Source: Ophioderma brevispina
Lineage: Eukaryota; Echinodermata; Ophiuroidea; Amphilepidida; Ophiodermatidae
Direction of reading: 5' to 3'
DNA length: 64,000 nt
Assembly (NCBI GenBank): GCA_023653785.1
Contig: JAMKCH010049195.1
Location: forward strand, 42,579 to 106,578
The notes beneath the pieces are model-generated. The model searched no databases and was not told the origin of the DNA. It saw only the letters and a list, made by a program, of their open reading frames with translations. The translations under genes were made by a program, and so were the position numbers. Position 1 is the first letter of the stretch; every line of letters starts with the position of its first letter. This document shows, one piece after another, positions 1-12,529 of the stretch.

Positions 1-559
1 GTCCCATGGGATTCGATGCTCTCAGAAAATCACTTTCCCTGGGAATTTTTAATGAAACTCATACCTATCTACCATCTGAAAGGGTCATAGAGACAAGGAA
101 GCTTACTTAGTATTTCTGAGTTCCAGTTTATTGATTCAAAATTAGTGGAAAATTGCTTCTTTGTTTGCTGTCCTTCTGCACAAACTACATGAGGTAAAAC
201 AGAAGAGATATAATTCACCCCCCACTGTGAATCTCTTGACATCCATTTAAGGAAAAAAAACACTGATGTGTGGCCATCACCATGCAGCCACGCCAAGGGG
301 ATGCAAGTAAGTTTTACTTTTGTTCAATTGGCAAAACAAATCTCATATTGGAATTCATGAATATATTTAGTAGTTGGGGGGTATGAACACTTGTTTATTG
401 CCCCTAATCCTATTTGCACCATGTTCATTTTCACCATAAAATAATCTTTTAAAACAATTACTAAAATGTCAAAATTTATTCCCAAATTGCAAGAGTTGGA
501 CCTCTTTTGCAGTAGTCCACACTTGCCATAGACATTGAAACAGTTGTTCATAATGTGGC

Positions 560-1270
560 CTAATTGGCCCCAACCTCCTCACGCCCTCCCCAACCTCCTC
601 ACCCCCTGCCCCCCTCCTCCACCGCACTACCCCCTCCCCGTATAGCATAGTAATCTCATGTAGCAGGAATTTTCCTACCGATGACCGTTTCACAGGATAC
701 AGCAATTATACATATTTAATTATCTCATTTGCATCTAAGCCGTACTTGCACAACTTTCAAATTGCAAAAAAGATGGTCCTCATGTATAGCCTTTCATGCA
801 GCGCAGAATTTGAGTATCCATGTCCAAAATAGCAATTACTCTGACTTTTGCATATTAATTTAGCTCATTTGCATACCACTTTGCCTGAAATATGCCCAAA
901 TCTAATCAGGTCATACTCTTCACCCGCTTCCCTTCCACTAATTTACAATCCTTATATCGCCTTACGGAACTCCCAGAAAACTTGTACACAGTCACAGGCC
1001 TTGCAGGAACATTCTCATAATATGCAAATTAGATCTTAATTAGCAATTTTACGGCCACATCTAATCAGGTCGAGACTCATCAACCCGCTTCTTTCCACCA
1101 CGTTACATCATTGTCCGCTCCTTACGGAACCCCAGATAAATCATATACAACAATGGTTAACATTTTTTGTCACAGACGGACGAACGGATGGACGAACGGG
1201 TTACCCTGCTCATTTCATAGTCCCCCTTCTGAACTCGTTCGGCGGGGACAACAAGTAGGTTTTCTAGTTC
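560..1270. repeat. dispersed repeat with two ~100-bp direct copies
   Basis: The segment beginning CCAAATCTAATCAGGTCAT at 895 recurs at 1055 as CCACATCTAATCAGGTCGA. Both copies go on through a CCCGCTTC..TTCCAC block and a CCTTACGGAAC block, giving a ~160-bp spacing. The unit ends in GACGGACGAACGGATGGACG (about 1175) and then a CGTTCGGCGGGGACAA word near 1240. This ordered set of blocks resembles an interspersed repeat of marine invertebrates. The preceding 560-640 stretch is C-rich simple sequence. Nothing coding is seen in 1-560. Confidence 0.5.
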
Positions 1271-1700
1271 TATTATATTCAGTATCCGACCGACCCCAAC
1301 CACTCTAATAACTAGATAATAACATCCAAACCAGACCACACATAACCAATGGAACACACACTATACATCTAACCAAAACTCAGAAGGAAATCTCCTGTCG
1401 CCAAAATTCCCCCATGGCTTTTTTAAGGTGGGTTACGGCAGGAATTCGTCAATGCCAGCTTTTTGTTGTTTTTTCATGGTTTTCTTGTCATATATTTAAC
1501 AGAATCTAACTTATTCATTTTTTCATCATATTTTGTTCATTTTACTTTGACTATTACCATTTTTGAACTAAAAAATCACACTGCAGGGCAGTTAATTTGC
1601 GTATTCCATAATATGTGGTGTGTGCTATGGCGGTGGCCACGCTAGCAAAAGTGGGAAGTAATAGCAATCAGGAATGCCTTGATTCATCGATTCAATTACG

Positions 1701-1814
1701 CATACTCCCGGGCTAGTTCTGCTAAGCATAACTTGACATTTTGTCTTTAACATGTTGTCATTAACAATATGTGAAGTTATGCAAAACCACATGCTTTACC
1801 TTTTCCCTGTTACC
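1701..1814 (+). repeat. left arm of 114-bp inverted repeat
   Basis: This arm runs from CATACTCCCGGGCTAGTTCT to TTTTCCCTGTTACC. Its reverse complement is found at 2493-2606 with about 90% identity, including the long match TCTTTAACATGTTGTCATTAAC. The arms enclose ~680 bp with no recognisable protein. The word AGCATAAC..TTTTGTCTTT also occurs inside the foldback unit at 15.9 kb, so the two may be related. Confidence 0.75.
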
Positions 1815-2492
1815 AGCATGAGCAAGCCATTTCAAAGAGCCAACTTTGCACACTGCAGAAGAAAAAAATATCAAAAGCAATTCAGTATCGAGTTGATATA
1901 TGTTCCTTAGATAATAAATTACCTTTTGAAATAGTTAATCCTCAAAAATTTTTCTAAAAACAGTAGAAATCCATCATTTTCCAGAGAAACAACCTTTCTC
2001 ATACACGACTCGTTTGTAACCGGCCAGAACGAATGTGACCTTTCACCTTTGATCCAGAAGGTCACATACCGGTACCCTGGACCTACCCGAATCCTTCAGT
2101 CCTCTAATATACACACGGCCGTTACACTGTGGTGCTATTCACTTGAGCCGACAGGTTTGTTAGTTGCGAACGAGGAGCCCAGGACTCAGGCTAGCCTGGA
2201 CCCACCTAAGGTGCTAACTGGAGAAAATTAATCCTTGTTGGTAAACAAACGAACACGTATTGACCCATGTGACGTATGATGACCTCTGGTGCCTTGTCAA
2301 TTATGGCTTCATTCATGCACTGGAGTGGCATAAGTGATTGTAGTCGTAATTTTCTTCAAAATTTTTAATTTCTAATTCTAAGTTTTTTCACATATGTCAT
2401 CGCATTATATAGGATCTCAAGTTGTGTTTGATAGTAAAAATATGGATATATCGTACATTTGGAGGGATTTTGAGATTGACGAAGTTGAGGTA

Positions 2493-2606
2493 GGTAACAG
2501 GGAAAAGGTAAAGCATGTGGTTTTGCATAACTTCGCATACCGTTAATGACAACATGTTAAAGACATAATGTGGAGTTATGCTTAGCAGAACTAACTCCCG
2601 GGCATA
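2493..2606 (-). repeat. right arm of 114-bp inverted repeat
   Basis: This is the inverted partner of 1701-1814, running GGTAACAGGGAAAAGGTAAAG to CCCGGGCATACT. Together they delimit a ~906-bp foldback-like unit. I could not identify a target duplication outside the arms. Confidence 0.75.
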
Positions 2607-2896
2607 CTCATGGTAACTTGTATTTAATTGTAAAATGGCTGCCCACATGAGTTGCTTTCGCAAACAGAATGGGAATTATACCCGCTTGCGAAGCGATGGG
2701 TATATTGTGCTCCTTCTGATTCTTCAGAATCTTCTTCTTCTTCGTCATCAAACACACAAGTTGTAAGCCTCTAGCTCCAAAACTACAAAGGCCCTAGAGC
2801 CCCCACTTGGCACAATGATAGCTCATGGCCCCCTCTAGTGCCTTTGAGCAATCTCGGCCCCAGAGGTCAAAGGTCACGAGCTATAGGCCAATAAGA

Positions 2897-3217
2897 AGTA
2901 ACATCTTACATTCTTTAGATAAGAATAAGGCAGTTCTCCTTGTTCTACTTGATATGACCGCAGCCTTTGATACCATCTCGCATTCCATTTTAGTCAATAG
3001 ATTGGAATGTCGTTTTGGTATCACAGGCACTGCTCTTGCTTGGTTTAAATCATACCTTCAAGATCGTCGCATGAGAGTGTCCATTAACAAAGCAATGTCT
3101 GCGCAGCATATTATGAACTATTCTGTACCACAAGGGTCCATTGTTGGACCACAGGGTTTCATAATGTATACCCATCCTATTGGCGACATCATCAGGAAGT
3201 ATAATATCCAATTTTAT
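2897..3217 (+). pseudogene. non-LTR retrotransposon reverse transcriptase fragment (CR1/L2-like)
   Basis: About 107 residues of the RT fingers/palm of a CR1/L2-type ORF2 are open. Seen in order: LLDMTAAFDTISHSIL (RT block A with its catalytic aspartate), FGITGTALAWFKSYLQDR (the conserved W-F-x-S-Y-L stretch), and SVPQGSIVGP (block B, normally GVPQGSVLGP). The frame stops just before the F/YADD block. The fragment therefore lacks the second metal-binding motif, the endonuclease and the C-terminal tail. The 3' end coincides with the start of a 33-bp inverted repeat at 3212, so insertion or rearrangement there probably cut it. The first 24 codons of the open frame (2825-2896) do not look like RT. 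This is a dead fragment. Confidence 0.9.
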
Positions 3218-3822
3218 ATAACACCTAAATAGATCCTTGTCATTTGATTGGAGGATTCTCGGATACATGTCATTAAATAAATGATATATTGCATGCTTAC
3301 GTCACATACTGTGCATTTTTGTTCCATTTGGCATGCAATTTTGTTCCATTCGTTTCGTTCTATTGCACGACTCGTGCGTCTTCACAAAACACAGGTCATC
3401 TAATGCACGCACCTATACGGAACTTTGCCGCGGCTATGATGCTATTATGATCAGCATTGATTGCGGTGCAGCAGCGAGTCTCGGAACTTGCGGTCTTTGC
3501 GTGAGTGAACAATGGAAGCAGGATCTTGTTGTTTCTGCCGGCAAAGTTATGTTTTCAGCAGGATCTACGTGGAATTCCTGGCCATGGAGGTTTCTTTAGA
3601 CCAAGTTTTATGCAGTGACTATAGCAAGTAGCAGTAGAAGGTAAATTAAAGTCAACATTTAGGCCTAGCCCTGCAGAGCTAGGCCCTGGGTCCGTAGCAA
3701 CTTGCTACTTGACACTGACAGCCCAGGCTAGGCTAGGCATAAGCCTTAGCCTTACTTAGCGTAGTCAAGCTAGTTTGAGCTTTTAATAGAATGACAAGGA
3801 TCTACTTAGATGTTATATAAAA
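3212..3822. mobile_element. 611-bp TIR element (non-autonomous)
   Basis: A 33-bp terminal inverted repeat is present. Left 3212-3244 starts TTTTATATAACACC, and right 3790-3822 is its reverse complement at 31 of 33 positions. The interior includes an unremarkable open frame (3333-3599) with no family resemblance and a TAGGCCTAG-rich stretch near 3660-3760. No clear target duplication is visible. The right flank does not resume the RT, so the event may be more than a simple insertion. Confidence 0.7.
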
Positions 3823-3847
3823 CAAATAATGAATGTTTTTCATTCGT

Positions 3848-3965
3848 GCAATGGAAAGAATATTTTCATTCGTTGAAAGATGAAATGTTCCATTCACGAG
3901 GCATTAGCCGAGTTGAATGGAAACATTTCATCTTTCAACAAATAAAATATTCTTGCTCATTCACT
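3848..3965. repeat. 118-bp imperfect palindrome
   Basis: The inner arm GTTGAAAGATGAAATGTTCC (3872) pairs with GGAAACATTTCATCTTTCAAC ending at 3939. The outer arms carrying AGAATATTTT and AAAATATTCT also pair. The loop is about 17 nt. The structure abuts the 3212-3822 element and could fold into a long hairpin if transcribed. Confidence 0.75.
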
Positions 3966-4311
3966 AATGATACCGAGAAAAGAAAAGAAAAGAAAAGGAA
4001 AAAAAAAGGGCGTCATTTTCATACAAAGATTCTTCCAGAGCAAAGGTCATTTAATGCTGAAATGCACCTTTATGAAGATCTTCATTCTAAATTAAAAATG
4101 ATATTGGAATTCTTTTAGATTTATGGCACTGGTGTTATGTCCGATAATGGGCATTTTCGTTTTCTGAAATCCAGTTTAAAAACCTGCCATATGATATATA
4201 ATCATAGACTCCCTGATTTTATGCTATAGGAAACGGGCAGCTCCAGTTCTCTCGGGGTACAAAATTTACAGCATTTTCATCCATCATTCATCATTTATCA
4301 CACATATACAG

Positions 4312-5490
4312 TCAATATCATCTATACTTTATATTTTGTACTCTTAAAAAGCTTATTTTGAAGTTCTAAGGCATGATAGTTTACTAACATAGAAGGCATG
4401 TTACATAGATGTCAAAAACACCATTATCTCAAAATATTTTTTCATATTATTCACCAAAATTTATGTTTTTGACTAAATGGCCCAAAATACCTTCAGTCCA
4501 ACTTGACATGTGTATAAATCATACCTAAACTGAATGGTATTGCAAGAATTTATAGCTAAATTTAGAACATAAAATATGAATGTTTTGAATTCTTAACTCT
4601 TAATCATGTTTTGGAATCATAAATTTGAGAAAAATGCACATTTTCACTCAATATTGCATGTACTTACTGTACAATTTGGCAAATTTAGAAGCTTATTGTG
4701 AGCTTCTGATGGGACACAAAATAATTCTTAAACCTAATACATAGATGGGACATGTTAATAGATGTAAAAAATACCAATATCTCAAAAATCATTTTTACCC
4801 AAAAATGTATGTTTTAACTAAAATGACCCCAAATCTCCTTTGGCCCATATTGGCAGTTCCACATCATACCTAATCTGAATGCCAAACGGGTATTTTTAGC
4901 CAATATCGCCTACACTTATTGTATATTTTGTAAACTTTAGAAGCTTATTGTGAGTTTTTTAAACACAATATAGTTTTGAAACCTACTTACATAGATGGGG
5001 CATGTTATATAGATGTCAAAAATATCAATATCTCAAAAATCATTTTTGCCCAAAAATGTATGTTTTTGACTAAAATGACCCAAAAATCACCTTCGGCTCA
5101 TATTGGCAGTTCCACATCATACCTAATCTGAATGCCAATGGTAGCTGAAGTATTTCCAGATCAATTTAGAGCATAAAACACGGACGTTTTGAATGCTAGG
5201 CTAAAAGATTAACTATTTTTCAGGTTTTAGAAACATGAATTTGAGAAAAACGCATATCTTCACCCAATATCGCCTATACTACTGTATATTTTGTAAACTT
5301 TAGAAGGTTACTGTGAGCTTTTGGGACACATTATAGTTCTGAAACCTACTTACATAGATGGGGCATGTTATATAGATGTCAAAAATACCAATATCTCAAA
5401 AATCATTTTTTTGGCTAAAATGACCCAAAAATCACCTTCGGCCCACACATTGGCAATTTCACATCATGCCTAGTCTGAAAGTAGACATAA
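4312..5490. repeat. four-copy tandem array, ~350-bp period
   Basis: Recurrent blocks appear in the same order: CTTTAGAAGCTTATTGTGAG, ACATAGATGGGGCATGTTATA, AATATCTCAAAAATCATTTTT, GACTAAAATGACCCAAA, CACATCATACCTAATCTGAATG, then TTTAGAGCATAAAA and TTTGAGAAAAACGC. Copies start near 4312, 4650, 4905 and 5255. The second lacks the last two blocks, and the fourth is truncated. One lone diverged copy lies at 13080-13420. Confidence 0.85.
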
Positions 5491-7314
5491 GCTTTCCATT
5501 AATGTATGATGTAGGTGTATGTAGGGTGGGACTATTAAATCGACTAAATTGTTGATGCTGCTACTCGCCTATAATATGCCTGATTGATTCCTCCAAAACC
5601 GCTTGATGAATGCATTCAATTTTACCATATGGCAAGAAGACATCATCTAAAGCAATTTTGTTCTGCGAACTTTTAGTTCGTAGAAGAAATTTGGAGAAAA
5701 ATACATTTGAAAATTCAATTTTCGCGCCATTTCAAAAATCCCTAGACTGCTGAGAACGTTCGGGGGTAGGACATGCCAGCCTAACAGCAACAGCAAATTC
5801 AAAACGCCATCAACTTCCGGGTGCTAGTCTGTTTCAAAGACTTAACGGTAGGAGGGCGCTCTTACGCATATCGAACGGTTACACACAGACTTGACTAAAG
5901 ACTACGCCTGGTCACAAATATTTAAATCTAAATGACCGTTATTGGAAATTACACTATTTTACAGCTGGGTTAATCCACTAACCCCGACGGATTTTGAAGT
6001 GAATAATTTTTTCTAAATTAATCATGATATTACTAAGATCTTTTGAACAAAGGTTTAAAAGATAATTTTTTATTGTCACTGGGACCGAGGCTGCCATAGA
6101 GAATACACGTAGGAATTCCCTAAATGACTGTTTGGAAATCCCCAATGCCCAAGTCGAGCAGATCATGTCCGACCCCCCCTGAGAACGTTATTTATTCAAA
6201 TTTAGTCTCATTCTCATGAAGATGGGGTCCTACCACGCCTATTGACTCCACGAGGTCCGATCACGAACGTATACAAACGTACACAAGACTATGGCGCTCA
6301 TTCAACACAACGTTTACCCGACGTATTGACAGGATATGGCTCATATCGCACCACATTTTGCTCAAATTTCCTTTCCAAATTCCAAGAACTGATTTGTCAT
6401 AGTTGATCACATTTTTTCGTGAAGTTAATGTATAAGATTCGTTTTATGGGTGTGGCCTTTTACAGTAAACCGTTTTCGCACAGTTATGATAGAAAAATGA
6501 CCGTATCATGAGCCTTTAACACCATAGAATCTATATACATGTTTAATGGGCATTTATATAGAGTGCTAATTTTCCGAGGGATGCCAAATAAATCCGACCT
6601 TCCCCCCCTGATACGAGTTATATACCGTAATACGGAAGTGAGTTAGCATGTCCGAATACGCCTGGATTGGAAAATGTTGATACCGCCCATCCCTATAACT
6701 ACAGCCGGTAGTGGAAGACGTCTGTGTTTAACTGTTAATTTGTTCAAATTTTCGGTCACTTCGTGCCCTTTTAGAGCCAACATTTCACGGACGTAAGCTA
6801 GTTCCAATAATTATAACTTGCCACCTATACCTTTAATATTGGATGTTATCTTATACTGATCAGTGAATGACATATTGTTGAAAGACATGAATCTCAGGTC
6901 AGGTCGTGCTGGCAGGACTAGGATGTAAGCATGAGCTGTGCACCGTTTGTATTTTTAAAATCGAGCTAGTAGAGATGGAAGACATCAAAGTTTTCATATA
7001 TGCACAGATTTCGTGTCATCGAAGACTGTATACCAAAATTCTTGACTTTGTGGCACAGTGAGCTACAGTGGAGCCAGTTTTTTTTTACGAACTACCGCTC
7101 TGGCTCTATTGGAGAGGAGAAAGTAGGGGCTATCGAGGCGGGAAAAGCCAGAGCAACCTCGGGCTAGTAAAACCCCTCTATTTCGAGCTCTGGCATAGTT
7201 CATAAAACCCAAATTTTGGGAATTCTCAGGGATATCTAATGACAATGAATAAAACAGAAGGTGCTGAAATCATGAAATGCACCTTTAAAGACATGAGAAT
7301 TCTACAGACGGAAA
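5491..7314. other. no gene seen; AT-rich spacer
   Basis: No open frame longer than ~62 codons and no repeat family is recognised. A small hairpin, TTCTGCGAAC/GTTCGTAGAA, sits near 5661-5686. Confidence 0.5.
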
Positions 7315-7415
7315 GAATTTAGTATTCTGCCACAGACTACGAATTCGGCAACGTTAACGGAATAAACCGCTTGTTAAAGGTGCCAAATTTTAAGTGGTGG
7401 CAGAATACTAAATTC
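7315..7415. repeat. 101-bp foldback with perfect 19-bp arms
   Basis: GAATTTAGTATTCTGCCAC at 7315-7333 is exactly inverted at 7397-7415, with a 63-nt loop. The size and perfect arms fit a tiny MITE or solo foldback. No target duplication is evident. Confidence 0.75.
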
Positions 7416-7594
7416 ATCCCCAACAGACTTATCCTTCACTTTTAAGCTATTCCTGCAAATTTCAAATATTTTGACTCTTTCTGTTAAATCAATGATAGTG
7501 TCTTTAACTTACCTGACTCCTGAGTGGAGATTGAGAAGGCCAATCACTTGAAATCATACCAAAAAGAAAAACTTGGAAGGCAGCTGAACATGCT

Positions 7595-7655
7595 GAAGGG
7601 AACACAAGGCGGTAAAGGTAGCACACGTCCTCTTGTTCCTCCAAACAGATTATGA
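7595..7655 (-). repeat. isolated copy of the 15-19 kb repeat tail motif
   Basis: On the minus strand this reads GGAGGAACAAGAGGACGTGTG followed by CTACCTTTACCGCCTTGTG. The same string occurs at about 17070-17115 and 19045-19085 in the duplicated foldback unit. Flanking sequence is not shared beyond this block. Confidence 0.7.
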
Positions 7656-7679
7656 GATTACTACTGCTAATCGCCTACC

Positions 7680-9560
7680 ACAGTTTAATCGATCAACCAC
7701 GTGATCAATTACCTGACTATTGATTTCCATCTAACGGGAGTCGATCGCAATAAACACCACCACAACAACCCCGGATCGGCACTTGACATTCAGGAGAATT
7801 AATAATTGAATCATTTTCAAGTTATTAGCCTACAGTATAAATCAAAAACATTTTCAAAATTAGTAACAAATATGTTCCCTTATGCTGAAGCATCATTAGC
7901 ATAGGCCTACAGGTCGCAAACGGTAAGGATTTTGTGACTATACATTACTGGATTCTGTTCACAATGATTGTCACAAAGATTGGTTTTTTGTCAGAACAGA
8001 GACGATGTGAGGAACGGGGATAATGCACCCGAATTTTTAAAAATTAGTCGATGATATTGTTTTTCCTTGAACCATCGACATTTTTCTTGTAATTACAACA
8101 ATTAAAAACATTTTGGACAACATTTAACTCATGGTTCAGGATATCTTTAATATTTTTGGTTAACATTGTTAGCAAAGATTTCCTTGACAGCTTTGATCAT
8201 AGAATAAACATGGAAGAGGTTTAAGAACTTTATACAAGATCTTATGAAAGAAATTTCGCAGGAGAGCCAGTCGAACTCCCGGTTAATTGTTGTGTATTGC
8301 TACTGAGTCCAATTAAATGTTCCTTTTTAACACGCGGATCACAGCCGTCGGTGGTGTTATGTACCATTCGCATGTACGTATGTTAAGCCTTATATTATAA
8401 GGGTTTGTTGTGTTGTTTTTTTTTTTTCAATAGCCATCATGCCTATTTGAAATCTGAGTCACTGGACTGTTTGCAAAGCACTGGTGGTGTTGTAAAGAAC
8501 ATGCTATACTCGATTCGCGCTGATATAGGGACAACCACTACTTTTTTACGTGAGGAGCATTGTGAGGGACGAACAGCAAATTAAAAACTTTGTAGAAGCA
8601 CTCCTAGTCCGTGGCGTTCTTAATACTGTCTAGGTTATACGGTCAAATTACAAGGTGCAGTGGTCAAAAAACACAGAGGGTCACTGGTAAAGGTAAAAAA
8701 TGTATGTTAATAGGTGAAATACTACCTGGAATGAGGCAGGTGCGCTATTGAATCCTGAATATGGTAACACAATGGTTTCACACTGTCCCACAGGTGATAT
8801 GGGGCATCATCATTACTTTCATATGCTACCTAAACTAATACGACCAATTACAATAGTCAATACCCACTCAAAGATGTTCCAACATAGTTCTTAGTTGACA
8901 AGCACGTTGAATGGAAATATTTTGAACATTGAAAACCTTGGCCTAAACACCAACAACACACAAAAAAAACGCCAAACACAATTGGGATCGGGAACTTTGT
9001 CAGTGTTTCATGTAGGAACAATGTAGACCGGACCAAACATTATGAATATACCATGTTAGTGTCAGCAGGAATTTAATTATTTTCCCATTCCTAACGCTGT
9101 TTTAATTCCAAATATTATAATTTTTTAATTAATTAATTTCTAATTGCCATATTCTAAACACTTGCAATCCAATTCTTAACATCTTAAACATTAAAAGATA
9201 GCGTTTTCGCAAGTGACCACAGAAAAGCCTTTAATTCTTTAAAACATTGTTACAGTGAAGTCACAGTAAAGTGAAGTGATGTGAATGATTTATAAATCAA
9301 TTGTATTAAAACTAAAAAAATCAATTCAGGAATGTACAGTAAACACAATTGAGTTTTTACTTGGCCCTTTTCCTTTCAATCCACTTTCGATTGTTAAGCA
9401 GCGAAGCGGACCTCTTGGTAGAATTAAAATGCTTCTTCCCTATTTCACCTATGGAATGATCCAAAACTTTTCCCCAGCTCCTATATCAGCGCGAATCGAG
9501 GTCATAATGGCAATTGATATTGATTTCGTGACAAGTGATCGGCGAGGGAAGACTGGAAGG
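7680..9560. other. no gene seen; AT-rich spacer
   Basis: Homopolymer-rich AT sequence. The 92-codon frame at 9285-9563 matches no family I know and is not supported by composition. Confidence 0.45.
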
Positions 9561-9620
9561 TGAGCGGCTTTTGCCGTAGGGAGCCGGTCAAGCTTCAAAA
9601 AGTGCTTTATTTTTCGAGTA

Positions 9621-9800
9621 ACTCCTCCCCTCGGTACAACAAAAACACACCAATTTTATTCAAAGACCAAATATATAGGATTTATGAAAATGATGGTTGT
9701 GGTCAAAAATTTGGGGGCAGGGTGTGTTTTTGGTAAAAAACCCTATTTTTGAGGCTAAAAATTAAAAAGAAAAAACAGGATTTTTTAATTTTAAATACCA
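9621..9800 (+). repeat. inverted-repeat copy (partner at 14.9-15.1 kb)
   Basis: The block CCTCCCCTCGGTACAACAAAA, then GGTTGTGGTCAAAAATT, GGCAGGGTGTG and AAAAAACCCTATTTTTG, recurs inverted at 14927-15103. The copies are ~75-80% alike by eye. The 5.1 kb between them holds no transposase, so they may be independent insertions rather than ends of one element. Confidence 0.65.
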
Positions 9801-11350
9801 AAACGCCACAAAAAATTCTGATACATAGTACCTTTTTGTTTTAGATCTACATTTTAAACATTGCATAAAAAATGCAGATTATCATTTTTGCTGCACAAAA
9901 TGCAGTAGAAGGAGGTTATTTTTGGGGTTTAGAAATAGAAAGGTAATTTTGGCTAAAAATCAACCAAAATAGTAAATTTTGTAAAAAAGGACAAAAACAC
10001 CACAAGTGTATGCAGTAACAACAGGTGATTTTTATAGATTATATCTTTCTAGTTGTGTGCATGTCCATCAGCTTTGCAGCTATATTTAATACTAACACAA
10101 TTGGCCGAATGTGGTTTTTTTGCCATCAAAATGATGCTTTGGTGAACAATTTATAAAATGAAATATAAATTCAAAAAAATATATTTTCGGGCCAATAACT
10201 GCTGAGAAGAATTGGACAACACTAATTGTTACTTTTTTGGTAGACTTATGTTGTAATTGATTCCAAAAATAAGGTCTTGCTCAACAAAATTGGTGAAATG
10301 GAAATTTAGTTTAATATCAATGTTTGGCCAAAATAAGCAAAAAATGAAAAAAATGCATTTTTGCAAAACGTTATATTTGATACTACAATATTCCTTTTTT
10401 TTTGGCAAGCTACACCACATTTACATTCAGGCTTGCACTTATTATTAAATCCGGCAAATTTTGAAAGTTACCTAAGTTACCCAGGGGCCCGTTCCCCAAG
10501 ACTGTCTTACAAATCAAATTTTCTTAGTAAGTCAATGAAATGTTTTTAAAATGGGGGCTCGAAAAATCACATGCCCATGTATCCGTGACGTTGTGTAAAC
10601 GGGGGGAACTTTTAGGGGTTGTGTGTGGTTGGCCTTACCGCATTTTTTGTTGTTTTGTTAGAGGTTTTCAACAGTTTGTAACGTTTTTCTTGTTTTTGAA
10701 CTGGTCAAGAAAAACAAGTTTCCAAGAATGTAATAAAAAACAATTTCCGTGTAGCGCATTGCTTTTTTTTTTCGTCGCTAAAAAAATCGTCATAGCTCTT
10801 AGGTTCTTGGCCTGTTGGAAGCTGAGACCCAGCACATACGTACAGTTTTTTTGTTTCCGTAAGAAGTTTTCAAGGGACTTGGGGGCGCGGGGGTGGGGGG
10901 GGGGTGGGGGGCAGGATTGTAACAGGTCAACGAGGCACTTTTTGAGTCATATCCCTGACCCAATTTTGATCAATTTCTATGTATTTTGCTTTGTCTGTGA
11001 TTGGGTTGGCTGCCGCACACTTTTCATCCTTGCTATGGCCAATGCCCTACATTTCGATTCGTTTTTTCCATGATTTATTATTGTAAGTGCTAGCAATATA
11101 GATGTATCGGGGCAATATATAAATGGTTTTAATTGTCACACTATTGATTCCTACAGACTTCCACGACATAGTAAATGGTCCCAAATAATGGTCAAATTTT
11201 TGTTTGCAATTACTTACAACAATTAATTAACAACAACAAGCAAAATTACAACACACAACCTTTTCAATTTTGGGGGACTTGAGCATTGGTGTGTTTGCTT
11301 TAAAATCATTTTGATGAATGATTGATGAAAATGCTTACATTTTGTACCCC
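9801..11350. other. no gene seen; includes G-rich run
   Basis: AT-rich with many T and A runs. A 177-codon frame (10540-11073) crosses a G-run and shows no domain. It is treated as fortuitous. Confidence 0.45.
10880..10913 (+). other. G-rich run with G-quadruplex potential
   Basis: Four or more runs of five-plus guanines are separated by one to three bases (GGGGGCGCGGGGGTGGGGG and onwards). This satisfies a quadruplex pattern with very short loops. No gene lies next to it. Confidence 0.7.
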
Positions 11351-11353
11351 CGA

Positions 11354-11465
11354 GCAGGGGCGGATCCAGGATTTGAAAAAGTCGAATTTACCGGGGGCTG
11401 AAGTGCTAAACTTGTCCAAATGGGCTGATTTTGCAAGATCCCCCCCCCCCGCGCCTGGGTCCGAG
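11354..11465. mobile_element. possible hAT-type terminus / small MITE
   Basis: CAGGGGCGGATCCAGGATTT at 11354 is a typical animal hAT-style end. About 90 bp later, GCGCCTGGGTCCG is its imperfect inversion. A matched 8-bp duplication was not found, so this is a degraded or partial copy. Confidence 0.45.
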
Positions 11466-12529
11466 AGAACAGGACATGCCCCTTTCCTGTAGCATTCTAT
11501 CAGGGATCTATGATTATTAATATATGGCAGGTTTAAACTGGATTTCGCAGAAAAATAGAAAAATGCCGCATTATAGCGTACATAGACACCAATGCCATAA
11601 ATCTCACAAAAAATTCCAAATATCATTTTTTTAATTTAAATGATATCTTGGTCTAAAGGTTGCATTTCCGCATTAAATGATTCATCTTCGACCATCATTT
11701 CAAATGAGCAAGATTTACATACTTCACGTAAATTCTTAGATTAACATCTATTAGATTTAAATTTCATTCTATTTTTAATTACAAATTTTATCTCATCTTG
11801 AATTTGTCCTCATAGCACCCATAGATTAATTTTTAATCTAAGAATTGTAGAGAGGATTTTTTTTTATGAAAAGACACACCTTTTTTTCTCAGTATATTAG
11901 TGAATGAGACATCTTCTAACTTATTAAAAGGTGATTTGCAAGCCTGCCCGAACATGAAGAATGATGTACTTATCCAAACAAATTCATCTTGAAAAGAACG
12001 ATATGACAAACAAATACAAAAGAAAATATGAAAAAGGCAAAACTCTAAAGAGCTCAAAAAGGCAACAAACCCCGATTTTGCGAACGGAACGAGATGAATG
12101 TTGGTTTTTTTGGCCCCGAAATATTTTTGTTTTTTCTTGCCCCAAAGAGTTTCAAATTTCGGTCAAAAAAGTCACTTTTTTGCCATTATTTATTTTTGCA
12201 AAAGCACAAACTCTTTGTAAAATCGCACACGATTTTTTTAAGTGTACGTAAAAATCACACAAAATAATGTGAATCTTATGCATAAAAGACATCCTGCCAG
12301 ATAACACATAACAACTTACAGGTAGCTCTAAACACTTTCCTACTTTCCATCCACAATTTTATAATTCACAAAGTTGATACACTTTATTTCCTGTTTACGT
12401 GCAGTGGTTATTGCCTTTATAGTAAATGTTGTGAGTGTAACCCTTCTTTATCCAGTGGATGTCTAGTCCCTGGGGTAAAGTGGGAAAATTGCCAAAAATT
12501 GATCAAATTTTAAAAAAGACTTTGCCATT

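Noticed and set aside
2680..2880. promoter or 5' end of a gene before the RT fragment
   Set aside because: The stretch is CTT-repeat plus phrases typical of interspersed repeats; there is no evidence of a transcription start.
10540..11073. 177-codon open frame, the longest in the window
   Set aside because: It crosses a G-run and T-runs, has no domain, and shows F/C-rich composition expected of T-rich DNA.
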